Assembly (NCBI RefSeq): GCF_901709675.1
Contig: NC_051101.1
Location: 13,727,416 to 13,791,415 of the forward strand
Origin: Syngnathus acus
Taxonomy: Eukaryota; Chordata; Actinopteri; Syngnathiformes; Syngnathidae
DNA length: 64,000 bases
Direction of reading: 5' to 3'
Shown here: in pieces, positions 23,701-37,401 of the stretch
Position numbering within the stretch: the stretch's first letter is position 1
How the letters are laid out: each line of letters opens with the position of its first letter
The notes under the pieces: generated by a model
Seen by the model: the letters and a program-made list of their open reading frames with translations, nothing else
Databases searched by the model: none
Told to the model about the DNA's origin: nothing
Translations under genes and position numbers: made by a program

Positions 23701-25503
23701 ATTGTATTATTTTGCGTTGACTCAACATCTTTGGTTGTTGACTGACGATTTCAAATGAGATCAAGCGCACATGTATTCAAGCGCAAATGGACTGGAAATG
23801 ATTTGTTGAGTGGCGCTCTAAATATGTGGCTTGATGATGCTTTCCACTGGATTGAATGTTCAACTGAATTTGTGCTAATAGTGTATTGGAGAGTTGTTGT
23901 AAGGACTGGGGTCAAAGGTTTTCAACTTGAAACTGAAAACATGTTGAAAAAGAAGAAGAATTGTAGGAAAGTTTTTTTCGGGTTGAAAATAATTTGCCTT
24001 CACTTTGGTCATTCCTTTGAATAAACGATTTATTTTCGCTTTCATCCTTTGAAAATGGAGGTTTTATTTTTTTCCAGTTTCCGATATTTTTTCAGTTTCA
24101 AGTACCAAGTGAGGTGGTGATAGTTGAACAGAAAGGCTGGGTCGGTCGGATCCTCCTCCAGCAGGAAGTGAAGCAAATGCAAGTCACCGCTTACCACGTG
24201 CTAACCAGTACATCTCGCTATTGTTTCTAACTTGATCGAAATGGAATTTTGAGCCACGATTGAGTGAAAAGCATCTGGACGAGATGGCCTCATCTAGTTG
24301 AAATGGAATGAAGCTCGATTGTTGTGCAGCAGCAGCTGCAGCTGTGTGAAGCTGTGTGAAGAGGGCTCCAACCAAGGACCAACATCAGCAAAGTGCCGTG
24401 AGCGTGAGCGTGAGCGTGACCCATACCCTGCCCTGCCTGCCTGCCTGCCACTTTGCCTGATGTGCAGCGTGCCTGTGCATAGTAACAAGTGTCAGGAAGT
24501 CAACACAACACAACCATGCATTCTCCATGCGTGGGTGCCATAGTTGACATCATCCTTTGGAAGCGTCAGTGCGCTGGACTAAAGAGGCCTATCACCTTTG
24601 CAGCTACGATATAAACCGCATCATTTTATAATGGGAGCTTTAACAGAGACCATGCACGCACGGTGTGTATTGATGTCAATTCCGGCAGCCAGCCGAGTTT
24701 TAATTCAAGACTTCATTTCATCTCAATGAACATCAACAGATCCCAGGCAAGGCGTTCAAACGCTCTTCGTCCGTCTATTGTTTTGCTCCAATTTGACATC
24801 CATAAGCACCAAGAGATTGCCATAGAAATGTTATTGACAAAGGTTGAGCAAACGTGGACAAATGACTAGAAAGTCGATAACACTATAGCACGGCACACCG
24901 TTTACGTTGCGCAGGAGATAGAACCATAAAACACACATGCACGCTCATTTTACAGCACATCATGTTGACCTTCAAATGGTCAAAGATAAGAACAGCAAGG
25001 GACTGTGTGTGTGTGTGTGAGTGAAATACATCCAATTTGTCAAATGAATACCTTCCTGGCATTGGCGATGGAAACATTTGTATCTGCTATGATTGGACTG
25101 TGCAAGTGTCCCTAATGCTTTGGTCAGTAGGTATATTTGTGTTTCGTGACCATGACCATGATGAGCGTACGTGGGACTCATCTTGGACCGTCGTGACGTA
25201 AGCTTGTTGGACAAATCTATCATCCGGACACGTGGTGAAAAAGTCAAGCACAATAGATTGCACCCGTAGTTGGTTGTTGCAGGGTGATTGTGTTGACGTG
25301 CAGCGCCACCCTGTGGCAGCCCTCACCTGTAGCATGCCCGTGTCACGTGTGCTTGTATTTCCTAAAAAAGCAGCGTGAATACACGGTACTGAGACGGAGC
25401 TGGACTCGTGTCTTCCTTCCTACTTATTTTATTTTATGACTATGGGACAGGGGTCAGGATTTCTTTGCTGTGGAAGGAGTGGGACTGCATCTCTGTCTAA
25501 TGC
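20725..25503. other. Intergenic DNA, no gene recognised
   Basis: The open frames here (the longest about 155 codons at 21246-21713) show no domain or splice pattern I recognise. A short (GTGAGC)n run lies near 24398-24418. Otherwise the DNA is AT-rich and unique-looking. Confidence 0.5.
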
Positions 25504-25690
25504 AGAGGTCACCAACTCCGGGCCTCGACAATGTGTTCCATGTCTCCCTTTTTCAACGCACCTAATGATCAAATCCTCGGCAAGCTCTGCAGAATCATGA
25601 TAACCTTCCTGATGATTTCAATAAGGTCTGTTGGCGGAGGGAGATGTCTAAAATACTGTCGAGGACTTCGTGACTGACCCCTGCCTTGCT
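25504..25690. mobile_element. Degenerate MITE-like repeat
   Basis: The left part reads AGGTCACCAACTCCGGGCCTC and the right part ends with a decayed inverted counterpart (TCGAGGACTTCGTGACTGACC). The body has the A-C-C-T-A-A-T-G-A-T-C / C-A-A-G-C-T-C-T-G-C-A-G-A / G-A-T-G-T-C-T-A-A-A order of a common fish repeat. No exact target-site duplication is visible, so it is old. Confidence 0.55.
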
Positions 25691-28462
25691 GATGGGACTT
25701 AAAAGGCCCAGGTTGAGGCAGATAGTAAGTACTCTGCCGCACAGAAGGGGGGCGTACGTGAGCCAAGGGGTGATTAACGCTGCCCCATTTGTTGCTGTCG
25801 AGGTAGAGCGGAAATGTCACCTGCAAAGCACACACCTCTGTTCTTTTGTGAAGGAGGCCTTTTTGCCAATGATGAGAGACAATGGAAGGAAGGCAGGCTT
25901 GGAGAAGAAGCTCCAACATATGATTGAGCTGCTGTGATGGCCGCATCCGAGTTTCATGCAAATGGGCCTCAACTCAAGGGAAATAAGGAGGACTCTTCCA
26001 CCCAAGTCACGCTGGCCAAGGACTTCATCTACAAAGAAAGGTAAGAGCACAAACTGTGTGCGTGCATAGAATGCTGATGAAATAGCCAGTAGCCAATTGA
26101 ATAAGCTATCTTTTTGGGGTTTGTACAATTTAAGGAGTCAGTGCACGAACCTCACCACACGTCACTGGAATGGATAGTTTGATTCTTTCGAATGATTTCA
26201 CAATATTTGTTTCAAACCGATAAGCATGAATCAGTATCCAAGAAACAGCTGTCATCTGTCAAGAAATGAAATGAGTGACCCCTAGCCTGTGATAGGTAGC
26301 AGTGCACATTGCCTCCCTGGTTTACTGACTTCATGCTATTTTTATTTTGCTCAATAGGGGGCGATCTTGTCTTGAGCGTTCTCTTCAAAGTTATTGAAAT
26401 TCTCTTTTGTATTATTGCATTCAAAATGTGGCTTTGGTGAACCAATTATTTATCTTTAAGTCTCCAAGAAAAACACAATTGTCAACATGACTTCATTCTT
26501 TTTTTGTTTTTTAATGCAAACAGAAAAGCATATTTAAAAAACTGTTCTTCACCTGACAAATATTTTTTGATCATTTCCCCATAACCGTATCATTTTAATT
26601 CATGGAATATATACTCGATAGACACTTCATTAGATACATCAGCACAATGAGTAGCTCAAATATTTAACCAAATGATTAGAAACAACACTGTAAATAATAC
26701 TGTACCAAACATATACTGTCAATAAATGGAATTGTTCAAAAAAAAAAAACCATGACCTAGTCATGGAGCAACACAAACAAAATACACAGGTTGGAAACTT
26801 TTCTCCACTTTTTGTTTATAAAATCGAATGTATTCATTTAATTAAGAATGAAAACCTACTGGTAAATTTTTCACGATGACCCTATAGCAGATTTCCATTT
26901 CAAACTAATGTTTTAGTTGACGTCTTCTTGGAAGGATCAAGCGCGTATGTACGTTGTATTTATTGATATTTAAGCTTCCTTTTGTAAACTGCCAGTTGAA
27001 ATGAGCCACTTGGCCAGTGACAAATCTTTCATATTCATCTCCCGCCACTACTTAACAGGAAATTTCAGTCTGAGCCCAGGCGTGTGTGTATATAGTATAT
27101 GCTTGTGCAGATGTGAACATATTTCCTTCATCTCCAACATTGGAAAAACAAACCATTTGTCATGATAGCGCCAACGACTGCAATCAATTCCACATGCTCT
27201 ATTATTGTCAGTGCTTTCAAAGTTGGATCATTAAGCTCAATTTACATGTTTACATAGCACCAATCATTTGAAAGGTGTTTCTTTACAGCTTTATTGCATT
27301 CGAGCAGATATTAAATACGCTCAAACACTGGTAGCCTTAAAATAACCCCTTGACCGCCCTCAGGCGAAGAGGCAAAGCTCTCGGATAATATTTGCGTAGG
27401 CCAATTAGAAGCATCTAAAGGGGCACTAAACGATACGCAGCGAGATCTGCTTTCCATCATTCAGCCGCAAAGTCTGCTCAAAAATGTTTGGGGGCGAGGA
27501 TTGAGCCCACGTTCAGACATTCATCAGGACAATTATTTGGAGAACGCCATTTAGGAAAATGCAATGAAAGATGCAAATAATGTCGAATAAATAATCTTCA
27601 TACAGAGACCCACAAAGAGTTGCTATTTTGGGTTACTTTTGACTGTGCTTGCTTTATTTCTTGCACAGGCAGGCAGGTCCTGTCTGCTTAGAATAAGTGA
27701 ATTGTCTTTGCGCACATTAATCAGAATTTTTTGGTCAAGAAAGCCTGCGGCTAGAGAATAGGAGAGATGGAAAACAACATTCACAATGAGAACCTCAGCT
27801 TGAAGTACGGACTGAATGGAATGCTAGATTCCATAAAATGAGTGAGATATGCACTCACAGTGACATACCAGATGTCCGACTAAAAAAAAAAAAACTTTTA
27901 TTTTTGTCTTGAGGATTCCGAACAGTTTTTTATTTGAACTCAAATAGATGAAAATCTCAGCAAACGTGTCATGAAATAAATGTTCAAAAACACCGCAAAA
28001 GTGATTTGGGAATATATTCGGCTAACAAGGTGAATGAAGTTGGTGAAATAAACTCGACTGAGATTTCTGAAGCAATCCTGTAAATAAGTGGAAAATACAT
28101 TTATGAATTGTCAATAAAAAAATAATAAAATACAACCATTTTGCAATAGACACGACAATGAGGCTAATAAGTATTTTGTTGTTATTATGACACTTATTTT
28201 TAACACAATAGCATGCCGTTAGCTATAGCTAGCTATGCTTCCACTCCCAAAGATGTCACCATTTACAGAGAGAGTTGCTATTTGAGCGAGGAGGTGATGC
28301 CGGCACTGGAAAGTCCATCTGTCGACATCTTTTCAGTGGACAGACAGCATTGAAGGCTGAAGCGGTTCTCACCATTTTCAAGCCTCATTTGACATACTGA
28401 GCAATTTTCTTAATTATACTCTGTGGCGTATCAAATTTACCAGACATTTATTTTCACTTTAT
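25691..28462. other. Intergenic DNA, no gene recognised
   Basis: AT-rich sequence with no supported exon, RNA gene or clear transposon. Short A/T homopolymers only. Confidence 0.45.
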
Positions 28463-28514
28463 AGGGACCCGGTGAGGACACGTAGTACAGAGAATGGATG
28501 GATGGATGGATGGA
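28463..28514 (+). repeat. SINE-like tail with (ATGG)n
   Basis: Reads ...GGACCCGGTGAGGACACG...GTACAGAGAATGG followed by ATGG units. This is the 3' end of a very common teleost repeat that usually ends GATAAGCGGTACAGAAAATGG plus ATGG units. Similar decayed tails occur at about 50530-50560 and 61605-61635. Confidence 0.55.
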
Positions 28515-28894
28515 CACATCTTTTCGAAGCAAACACAGGGCAGAATGATGATTCCAACCTTTCCCCTTGCCAACCTTGTTGTAGCACCTGTAAACATTTC
28601 CTCCTTCCTGTATTTGCTTTGGCCCGTGGGCCGCCTCGGAACTGTCATCTCATCACGGCCGACTTTTGTTGTCATTGGAGGTTGGAGAAGGATGTCTGTT
28701 AATCTGATTTGAAATTCTCAACCTGGGTCTGGCACACCTCACCCCCCCAAAAGTCGACATCTTTCTTTTTTTGAGAGATGGACGAGCACGACCTCAGTTG
28801 TGTGTGTGTGTGTGTGGGGGCGGATACGTCTCGTGCTTCAAATCATTTTTTTGCGTCAGAGTCGAATAGAATAGGAATAGAATTGAGGACTTTT

Positions 28895-29008
28895 GATTTA
28901 AACCACCTGCGGCTTATAGTCCAGTGCGCCTTATGTATTAACAAAACAGGATTTTCCTCTCATTTTAGCTGCTTCGGTTAATATTCGGATGCGGCTTATA
29001 GTCTGGGA
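28895..29008. repeat. Degenerate repeat with GCGGCTTATAGTC motifs
   Basis: Two copies of GCGGCTTATAGTC and one GTGCGCCTTATGT occur within about 110 bp. This matches a widespread vertebrate MITE-type repeat built from these motifs. The copy is truncated and decayed, and ends are not defined. Confidence 0.5.
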
Positions 29009-29382
29009 ATGACTGAATACCAGACTGAATTAAAGCTTAAGCCCGTGTACGTCTCGAGTTTTACCGCGGAACGGCCAACAATAACAGATCGAGACATGCG
29101 TAATTATTCCACATTGCTTATACAATATGAGGAGGAAGTCATTAGAGCCTGCCCCTCTAAATACTCTTCTCTTACCTTAAACTACACACTCTGAAATAAA
29201 TATTGACAATCATTTCTTCACATTTGAATGAAATAGTTTCCGTGTGTGTAATTGGTCCAAGGCAATCTTTGTTCGTCGCTGCGCTACTTGCCGAAGTCTC
29301 CAGCTTGCGTTTGCTTTCCAAACCAATGTTGTCTGTGCTGCTGCAGACTGAAGGGCAGCCCAGGGAAGAAACACCAGTTGGC

Positions 29383-29407
29383 CGGCCGGCTGGCCGGCTG
29401 GCCGGGC
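29383..29407. repeat. GGCC/GGCT-rich short repeat
   Basis: Alternating GGCCGGCCGGCTGGCCGGC units form a short, GC-only, partly self-complementary tract in AT-rich surroundings. Confidence 0.7.
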
Positions 29408-29550
29408 CCTGACTTTGCGCAGCCACAGATCACCTTGTTAGTCTTGATTTCACATTGGGACCCCAACCTGGAAGCTCCATCTGCGTGCTTCACTCCAAGG
29501 TTGACTGAAGATCAGGTTGCCCCACTGGTGTCTTGCGTGCGTGCACACGT

Positions 29551-29790
29551 AGATCAAAAAGTCAAAGTCTGCTTTATTGTCAATTTCTTCACATGCCAAG
29601 ACACACAAAGAAATCCAAATGACGTTCCCACTATCCCACGGTGACAAGACATAGTACACAATATATGTACATACAAGTAAACAACACAAAAAATAAAACA
29701 AGAAGGCACAAACAATGAATAAATAAGAGTGATGAATCAATAATAAAGAAACAAATAACATCATAAATAAGAAGAGGAGCAAAAATGGAG
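29551..29790 (-). mobile_element. 3' end of a non-LTR retrotransposon (LINE tail)
   Basis: Read on the minus strand, the segment includes TTGTCACCGTGGGATAGTGG, TGTGTGTCTTGGCATGTG and GACAATAAAGCAGACTTTGA, ending in a short tail at about 29551. A CAATAAAG...CTTTGACT end is typical of fish L2/CR1-like LINE 3' UTRs. No reverse-transcriptase frame remains. The clade is not assigned. Confidence 0.5.
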
Positions 29791-30013
29791 CAAGTATGCA
29801 CGCATGCAAGTGCACAAATGTGTGTCTGCCTGTTGATGGAAGGCCAGGTACGGCTTGAAGAGAACGATTGATGGGCCAACAGGGACTCTGCAGCTGGAAC
29901 AGAGTACAGCAGACAGACGGACGGACGGACGGATGGAGAGAAGCAAGGGAATAAATCATAGACGCAAGAAGGACGCTGGATGGAAGCGGGGAGATGGGAG
30001 AGGCCAGAGTGGT

Positions 30014-30029
30014 GGGGGGGGGGGGGGGG
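30014..30029 (+). repeat. Run of 16 G
   Basis: Uninterrupted G run followed six bases on by six more G. It could adopt a quadruplex and is also a likely sequencing-length error site. Confidence 0.9.
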
Positions 30030-30099
30030 ACATTGGGGGGATCATCGAAAATTGATTTCATTAGCCACATTCCTCACAAAGGACCTGATGTAAGATTTC

Positions 30100-33000
30100 A
30101 ATAAGAAGCCAGTAGACGGCAATGAGTGGCGTCATTTTGCCATGACAGGAAACCAGAGGAAATATAGAATGTTAATGGAGCTGACCACAACCATTCTTGA
30201 TTCTGCACGCACACACACCTCAGAGCTTCACTTTCCATTTCTCTTCTTTTTACCACATCTCCAAACTTTCTTACTGTCACTGTCTAAGCATGCGCACACA
30301 CACACACATGCGCACACACGCTATAGGATTTTTTTTTTCCTGACCACATCCCCTACTCGGTCCTCTCCTCTCAACCTCAGGTCGTGCGGTAATGAATGTG
30401 TGACGGAGGCCCGTGGCTAGCAGACTGGCAGTGGTATTTTTAGCACTTGTGGCGGTTTCCAGCCCTAAATGTGCCCCAACGTCATATTCCAAGGTTTGAA
30501 GCCAACCTCAAAGGGAGGAACGGATCATTTGCTTCGGGAAGGTTAAGCTATTAGCCCTTGCTGTTAAACTCTACAATGACTGCAGGCTGCTAATTGGTGA
30601 TACATGAAGGAAAAAACAAAAACATGGTTGTTGTGATGATTGGAGTTGAAATTAGCACCTGAAGGCAAAACCAACATATTCCATTCTTGCGTGTTCTTGG
30701 ATTATTCAACCGGTGCTTGAAAGAATAACATCGAGTAAAAGCGGCCTTATATATTTTGAACTTCAGGTTGTCATCCGTTTGATATTTACCATTCAGGCAT
30801 TGTGTTGCACGTGGTTGAACCGCAATGGAAAAAGATGATGGCTAAGTGGGCCTGGAGCACTTTCCACCAAATGTTTGCTGACCTCTGGCCATGTTAAAGT
30901 GCTGCATCATGCATTTTATGCGTTGATCAAAAAGTGTGTCATGCATTGCTCACTTTTTTTTTCCGTAATGACTCGCCAGCGTAGCAATTTTACATTCAGG
31001 CCAAAAAAGGCAGCTTGACCAGATTGGGCAGGGTTGACAGATGCTTTTTTTTTTGCCAGGTCAGCTTGGCTTTACACACATCCCTCAATAGAAGGATGAT
31101 TGGATTGTGGATCTTGGACTGCATTTCATACAGACAGCACTGATACCAAAATGGTTTTGCTAAAACTCACTTGGAAAGAAAAAAAACAAAAAAACTAGGC
31201 GTAATTTCAGACACACAGAACTGATGTATTTTCTTCCTCCCTGTCCTTTGCCAGCATCATCCTGAAATAACACAATGAATGAATCAATTCCGCTTTGTGA
31301 CTGTGAGATGGTCTGAGCAATTTTGGCTACGTAGGCCACCTTGTTGAAATTTCTTTTCACTTTCTTGATATAGCATATATCGATACTGTAAGAAAAATCT
31401 GACGTGATTAACTGGCAATATTATCAGCGCTGCTGTACGTAATAGCTGAAGTGGAGCTGAGCTACAGTACGTTGAGAGTGTTGAGGCTCAGCCAAAAGGA
31501 AGTCCCTCAGCCACCCCAGAGGGAAAGAAAAAAAATAAAATACAGACATAACTGGACTTCTAATTGACATCATCTGAGGCACATTCCAGCTATGACATGT
31601 CCATAAACATTTGGAAGAGAATCGTGTCATTGAAATGGACTCTGAAACTTCATTTGAGCCATTCTTTTCAATTTCACACCGGCTAATGCTCATTTGAGGA
31701 AAATATATTTAGGATCTTTTTTTTCTTTCTCTAATTTGTTCTTGGTAGAGAGAGGCCCACGCTTGATTGATGGCTCACAGTGGAAGGGAGACCTTATTTG
31801 TTCTTTAGAGCTCCGTTTTCTCCTCCTTTATTTCTGTTGGCAGGCTCCTCTCATTCTGCCTCATCATCACTGCTGCTATTTCACAAGGAGCTTCATTGTC
31901 CATGCATGCAGAAAGGGAGGGATTGTTTTATGGTGCGTACAAAGACAAGTGGCAGAAGCTCCATTCCACAACTGCCTGCCCGCCTGCAACTGCCTGGGTC
32001 ATTTCATTTGAATGTCAACACAAGCTACTCCTTTTCTCTTACCCACATCTTCTTCCAAACATCAAATAAATATTACAGGCACAGATTTCACAGTGCAGTG
32101 TGTGGCCGCCCTAATACTGCTCACTTTTAGCATCGGAACTTTTTTAGGTGCGTTTTAACGTGAGCATATTTATGTCTCTTCTCGGTCTTGTGTATATTGT
32201 CATTTGAGTCTTATGAAATAGGCAGACAAAAGTTGTAAAAGCTCAAATTCTTCCCTTAAATCACATTTTTATTTTGGATGTGCAGAGCACCATTAAAAGA
32301 AAAGAAAAAAGGAAACCCTGTCGTCAATCCAAAGTCTGATGTTGGGCCAATGCACACATAGTGTATATCCTCTCGTCATGAAACACAAAAGAAGCACATA
32401 TACGGTGAAATATAATATACACTGATTTTAGTAGGATTGAAAAGTGCTCTGATGCCTATGAAGAGAAAATATCAAAAGGACAAAAAGCATACTTTCTCTT
32501 GGATTTCGGATACGGTGTACTGTAGACACATTGAATGACATCACAACCCATGGCAAGTCAAATTCAAATTTCACATGCTAGGCAAGTCAAGTTTTTCACC
32601 CAATTCACCTTGACCCAAAGCAAAGTTTACATTTGGCTGGTGAGCCAAACTCCAATCAATAAAATGGTAATCACAACAGTACTTTGTGAGATGGATTTCA
32701 CTTTGTCCCATCACTGGTGTGTTCTTTTTAGAACAGGCCTGTGATCTTTTGGTGGCTAGCATGTTGGTGACCCCAACTGTACGGATTATCCAGGCAAGTG
32801 GGAAGATCGTTGGTGGGGTTATTAGGGAACAAAAACGGACACACAGAGGGAACAACTCTGACCTTGCCTTGTTTTTACGCCAGGCAGGCAGGCAGGCACA
32901 GCCTGACCTCCAGCATAACCACAAAAGCTGCTTGTGGAAGTGGCTACAAATGTGTGGCAGGGCAGGGCAGGGAAGGGCGTATCCTGCATTTCGTTGACTA

Positions 33001-35730
33001 GATGGGCTTCCTCACATACGTATATTATGCTCCATCTTTCCAGAGAGCAAAGTGAGCTTTTCAAAATAAACAGAGTGCCGTGTGATGGACGTGAGCACCG
33101 GCAGCTCACAAACTTGGCAGATGACAATTGCTGATGGTCTTGGATTTCACCCTGCCCGCCTGCCTTATGCTTTGGATTCCTGTTGACTATTTTGGTGGGC
33201 GACTCAAACGCAAATCAGTGTCTGGAAATGATGAGCCCATTCTGACTTTGGATTTCATGCTTGTGCTGGGGGTGATGAATATTATGCAGAAAAGTCTTTC
33301 CGCAACGCTCAAGCCGTATTCCATTTGGTCAGAAACTCCAAAGTGATTTTCAGCTTTTTCTCTGCTCGCACCAATCAAATCCCAATTTGTGATCCAATTG
33401 AGCTGAGTCACTGCAGATCAGCTCAATTGTTAAAGGCTAGGGGCCAGCCAGGTAATCGCACACACGCACACACACACACACACACACGGCGATGCCAGTA
33501 AAGAGGCTCCCCGAGGAACTCCTCTGCTGCCGCTCATCACGGAAAAATGTACACACCTACGCTTGCTTCCAGTACACTGTGAGATACGAGATGAGCGTCA
33601 GTGTGCTAGAAAGTGACCTAGAAAGTGCTGAGTGTCCTATTTATTATTTTTCCAACCACAGCACACAATCCTACTCGTCTTATAAAAACATTAAGAAGCA
33701 ATTCGGTTGTGTGTTTTCAAACGTGAGATGATGAAATGCTTTTGTGACCACAATGAAGCTGTGAAGGAACTTGTGCCTCATGCATTTAATGACATTTTTG
33801 CTTGCTTGCTTATTCACTTTCTTTGCAATTAAGATTGTTTTCTAGTCTCATGTCTGGGCGGGTGTTTCATTTAGGAAAGAAAAAAAAATCAAGAGCCCAT
33901 GTTTGAGATCATACAGTCAGACTTCAGGCACACGTGCTCAGATCAAATAAGCTAGAATTAGATGTTGGCCACCTCTGTTATTTGCAAATCCAGCAGCAAT
34001 TTCCGCGCCTAAGTCCTTATAATGAAATGGTGGCAGACAAAATAAGAAGTACTGAGCAATTAAATGAAAACTAAAAATGAATGATACAGTTCACTGAATT
34101 GTTGTCATTGCAAGTTCTCAGCACATGTGCTTTTAAATCCACGAAGGCCATGCAGTTGTCATGAAGTGTGGAAAGTGTCAACAGAAATGCTCTCCATGAC
34201 TAAACGAAGTTTTTCTCTCTCTCTCTTTCTCCGTTTCACACACACATGCAGGCAGGCAGGCACAGAAGTTGACAAAAATTCTCACAGTCGTACAAATCAC
34301 CTGGGCAATTTTGGGTGGGAGTGGGCCGTGTTTCTTTTTGCTGAAATTCCTCCAAATGATGGTTTGTGATTTACGGTGTGTTTTCCAGCCAGCGAGGAGC
34401 CCCATCTATCCGTACTGGCTTCTGGATTGGAAACGTTGCTCAGCCATGTTTATTTTCTTTTCATTTAGTTCCGCCTCTGCTGCCGATGCTTTACCTTGGT
34501 GATTTAAGAAGGCTGTGAGTGCTTTTGGAATCAAACCAGCTGGCATTCAACACGTGTGCATGTGTGTGTGTGTCCGTATTTGCTCGTGCACATACGTTCT
34601 ACTTCATTGAAAAAAATACTTGCAAAGTTGGAAACATCTTTATCTGGCACACCTGCCATGAGAACATGTGCTCATGCGTCCGAGGAAAAGGTTTTTACTC
34701 CGTTGAACATTTTGAACCAATTTCTACGGAGCTTTCAAGCAAGTTGTGGTTGTTGACATGCAGTCGAAACGTTTCAGGGACGTTAGCTGCTGTGCTGTTC
34801 ATCCGTGGATTGCCGAATCCCACATTCACGCAAGTCGTCAGATGATCACCGGTCGACCCGGAAATTCCGAGTCCATCGTCTAGCTTGTGTGTATACATGC
34901 TGGATGTGGAGTTATTTTCTGTAATACCCCCCAGGTTTGGTTTGGGTCCAGGTGGCTGGTGTTAATGCATTCCAGATGGAAGATGGTGGAGAGTGGCCAG
35001 ATCTTTCCAGAGTTTTGGTCAAACCAGGGCCTTGTTAATAAAAGCAGGGGAGATTTTCACGGGTTCCATAGACAAAACCTTGCCTTCTGATTCTCCAGGG
35101 GAGCGGAGAGCGAGTGGGAGGGAGCGCAATGTTATACTTTGTTTTTATTAAAGCTGGGTGATTGACAGCTCTGAGAGAATTTTCCAGCATTAAAGCAAGG
35201 GTCTTATTGGAGAGGACAGAGTGGAGAGCAGAGGGACCTGGCGAAGCACAACAATTCTCTGGCAACTTGCTACTGATGGAAGCAAGCAAGGAAGCAAGGA
35301 AGCAAGGAAGGCTTGGCCCCTCTTGCAATCCTCCTCATTCCCTCTCTCTCTCTTCTGTACCTGCACCATCGTGTTTGATAGCCCCCAGAAATTTCAGCAT
35401 GTTAGACCACACGGTAATAATGAGTTTGCTCCGAATTCAAGCTTTGGATTGTCTCTACAATCAAAGCATCAGTGGTGGATAAGAAAAAAAGAAGCGTGCA
35501 ACTTTGTGAGCAATTGCATTGGAGTGCCTTTATGCAGATGCATGATCTCCTAAGCGCTTCTGGCCTCAACGTTAGCCCAAGCACTTACCTGAGCTAAAAA
35601 GTACATTCAAATTCATATACAATTTGTTTGATGGAATTTACAAGACGAAGAAACAGACATATCCAAATGTCACGGTATTTATTTATTTTTTGAAATAAGA
35701 TTTAAACAAATTTACCACGAGATAGTTTTG
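30100..35730. other. Intergenic DNA, no gene recognised
   Basis: Short CA runs near 30290-30320 and 33463-33488. Open frames lack recognisable domains. Confidence 0.45.
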
Positions 35731-35815
35731 GAGTGGCAGGGGGAGAACATGCAAACTCCACCCAGGCATGTGGAATCGAACCCGTACCATCTCAGCTATG
35801 AGGCGGACGTGCTAA
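35731..35815 (-). repeat. Fragment of teleost dispersed repeat with tRNA-like B box
   Basis: On the minus strand: TTAGCACGTCCGCCTCATAG, then GGGTTCGATTCC (B-box-like), then GTTTGCATGTTCTCCCCCTG. This is the 5' region of a common fish repeat that starts in a tRNA-like segment. Related pieces lie at 42440-42535 and 55783-55880. Confidence 0.6.
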
Positions 35816-37357
35816 TAAAGTTACAAAAAACTATTATTGTTAGTCATGATTGGATTGAAATAGGATTTGACTTTGTCCGGAACGTCTTTTCCAGACAGAC
35901 ATTAAATCCGAGTCTAGACAATTGGAGGATTCTAATGAATGTGGAAAAGCAATGTATGAAAGCATCGGGAATCAAGGCACTGGCTCACTTGACAACACCA
36001 ACTTTTTTTTTTTGCTACACTTCTTGGCCAAATGAACTTCAACCACAGGCTCGACTGCATGAAAAGATTATTAACAAGTGGAGAAAAAAAATGGGAACAA
36101 GACATCTTGCAATGCGTACTATGATGATTGATGAGCATACGAGTCAGAAACACTAACAGGAATGTACGTGTGCATAAATCCAAAACTGACTGAACGCACA
36201 CACAAGCCCAAGTCGCAGCTTACAGGGTGGTGTCCTCATCATGTCTTTTCAACCAAAATGTTTGCTCAAGGTACGAGAAGAAGGAGAAAGGTGAGACGAG
36301 AGAGAAGCTGAAATTGTGAGTGTAAGTTGGGGGAAAGCTGGAGAAGTCATGGATTGGGCACTTTCACAGGTGTGCACATCAGGGGGGTTGCAGAGGAAAG
36401 AGCGGCCAAAGTGGCCACCTGTCTTTGGCTCATTGTAGCTTTAGTGTTTCCTTTCATCCGGCCCTCGGCCGGCAGCACAGCTCCCTCTCGGAGCATTTGG
36501 TTGGACTCCCGCTGAGAGCGACCACGTGTGTCTGGAGTGTGTGTGTTTTGGTGTGGGTGTGTTTGCGTAGCTCTCATCCCACTTGAGTTAGAAAGAGCAA
36601 TGCTCCTAAAGGTGCATTTCCCTCCCTCCTTCCTGCACGTTTTATATCTTTGTTCTTTTTGGTTTATTGAGACGGGTCGAGGAAGTTGGACAGAGCGGGA
36701 GAATATACCCCAGGAAATGGATGCTCCAAAGTTATGCTCCAGGAACATCATTCATTCATATAGCTTACTCGACAAAAATGACTTCTTACTCCTCCGCTGT
36801 CTTCATTGTCAATTTGATTTCATTCTTGCCATGGTGATTTTCCATCCTTTGAATTCAGAATCGGGGTCAGATGGGTTTTTTTCTTCCTTCATATACATTT
36901 GAAAAGCGCTCATTCTCTACCATTGGTTAAATCCATTTTAAATACACTTTGAGCTTCCAAATACAACATCCTTATTCTATAGATTGTGGATTTCCATTTG
37001 TTCCCATTTTCTTTTGAAACAGCAATCTAGGGCTGAGCACAAGCATGCAACACTGCAAACATTAGCTAGGATTTGAAATCCCGGATAGTTTATACCAGAA
37101 CAAATCTATTTAGACATTCCAATTTGTGTGCTGGAACAATTACCATTTATGTTTATTGCCTGTCTGGCTTCAGTACATTGACAGGCTTTTCCAAAGACAA
37201 GTTCCATGAGTGTCAGATGATAGTTGGAGAAAAAAAGAAAAAGGACCTAAAGCTCTCAATGGTGCATTATAGATTCAATGTATCGGTTTAACATGTGATC
37301 ATTTGGATTGGTGGCACTTTTTCCATCCAATATTTGGAATATTGTTCAGATGAACTT

Positions 37358-37359
<2 letters not shown>

Positions 37360-37400
<41 letters not shown>
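37360..37400. repeat. (CAG)13 microsatellite
   Basis: Perfect trinucleotide run, about 1.3 kb beyond the presumed 3' end of scx. It is not in a recognised coding frame. Confidence 0.95.

Positions 37401-37401
<1 letters not shown>

Noticed and set aside
29450-30070. 206-codon minus-strand frame with hydrophobic segments
   Set aside because: It covers the LINE 3' tail, a run of 16 G and a GACG repeat. The apparent membrane segments come from T-rich repeat sequence.
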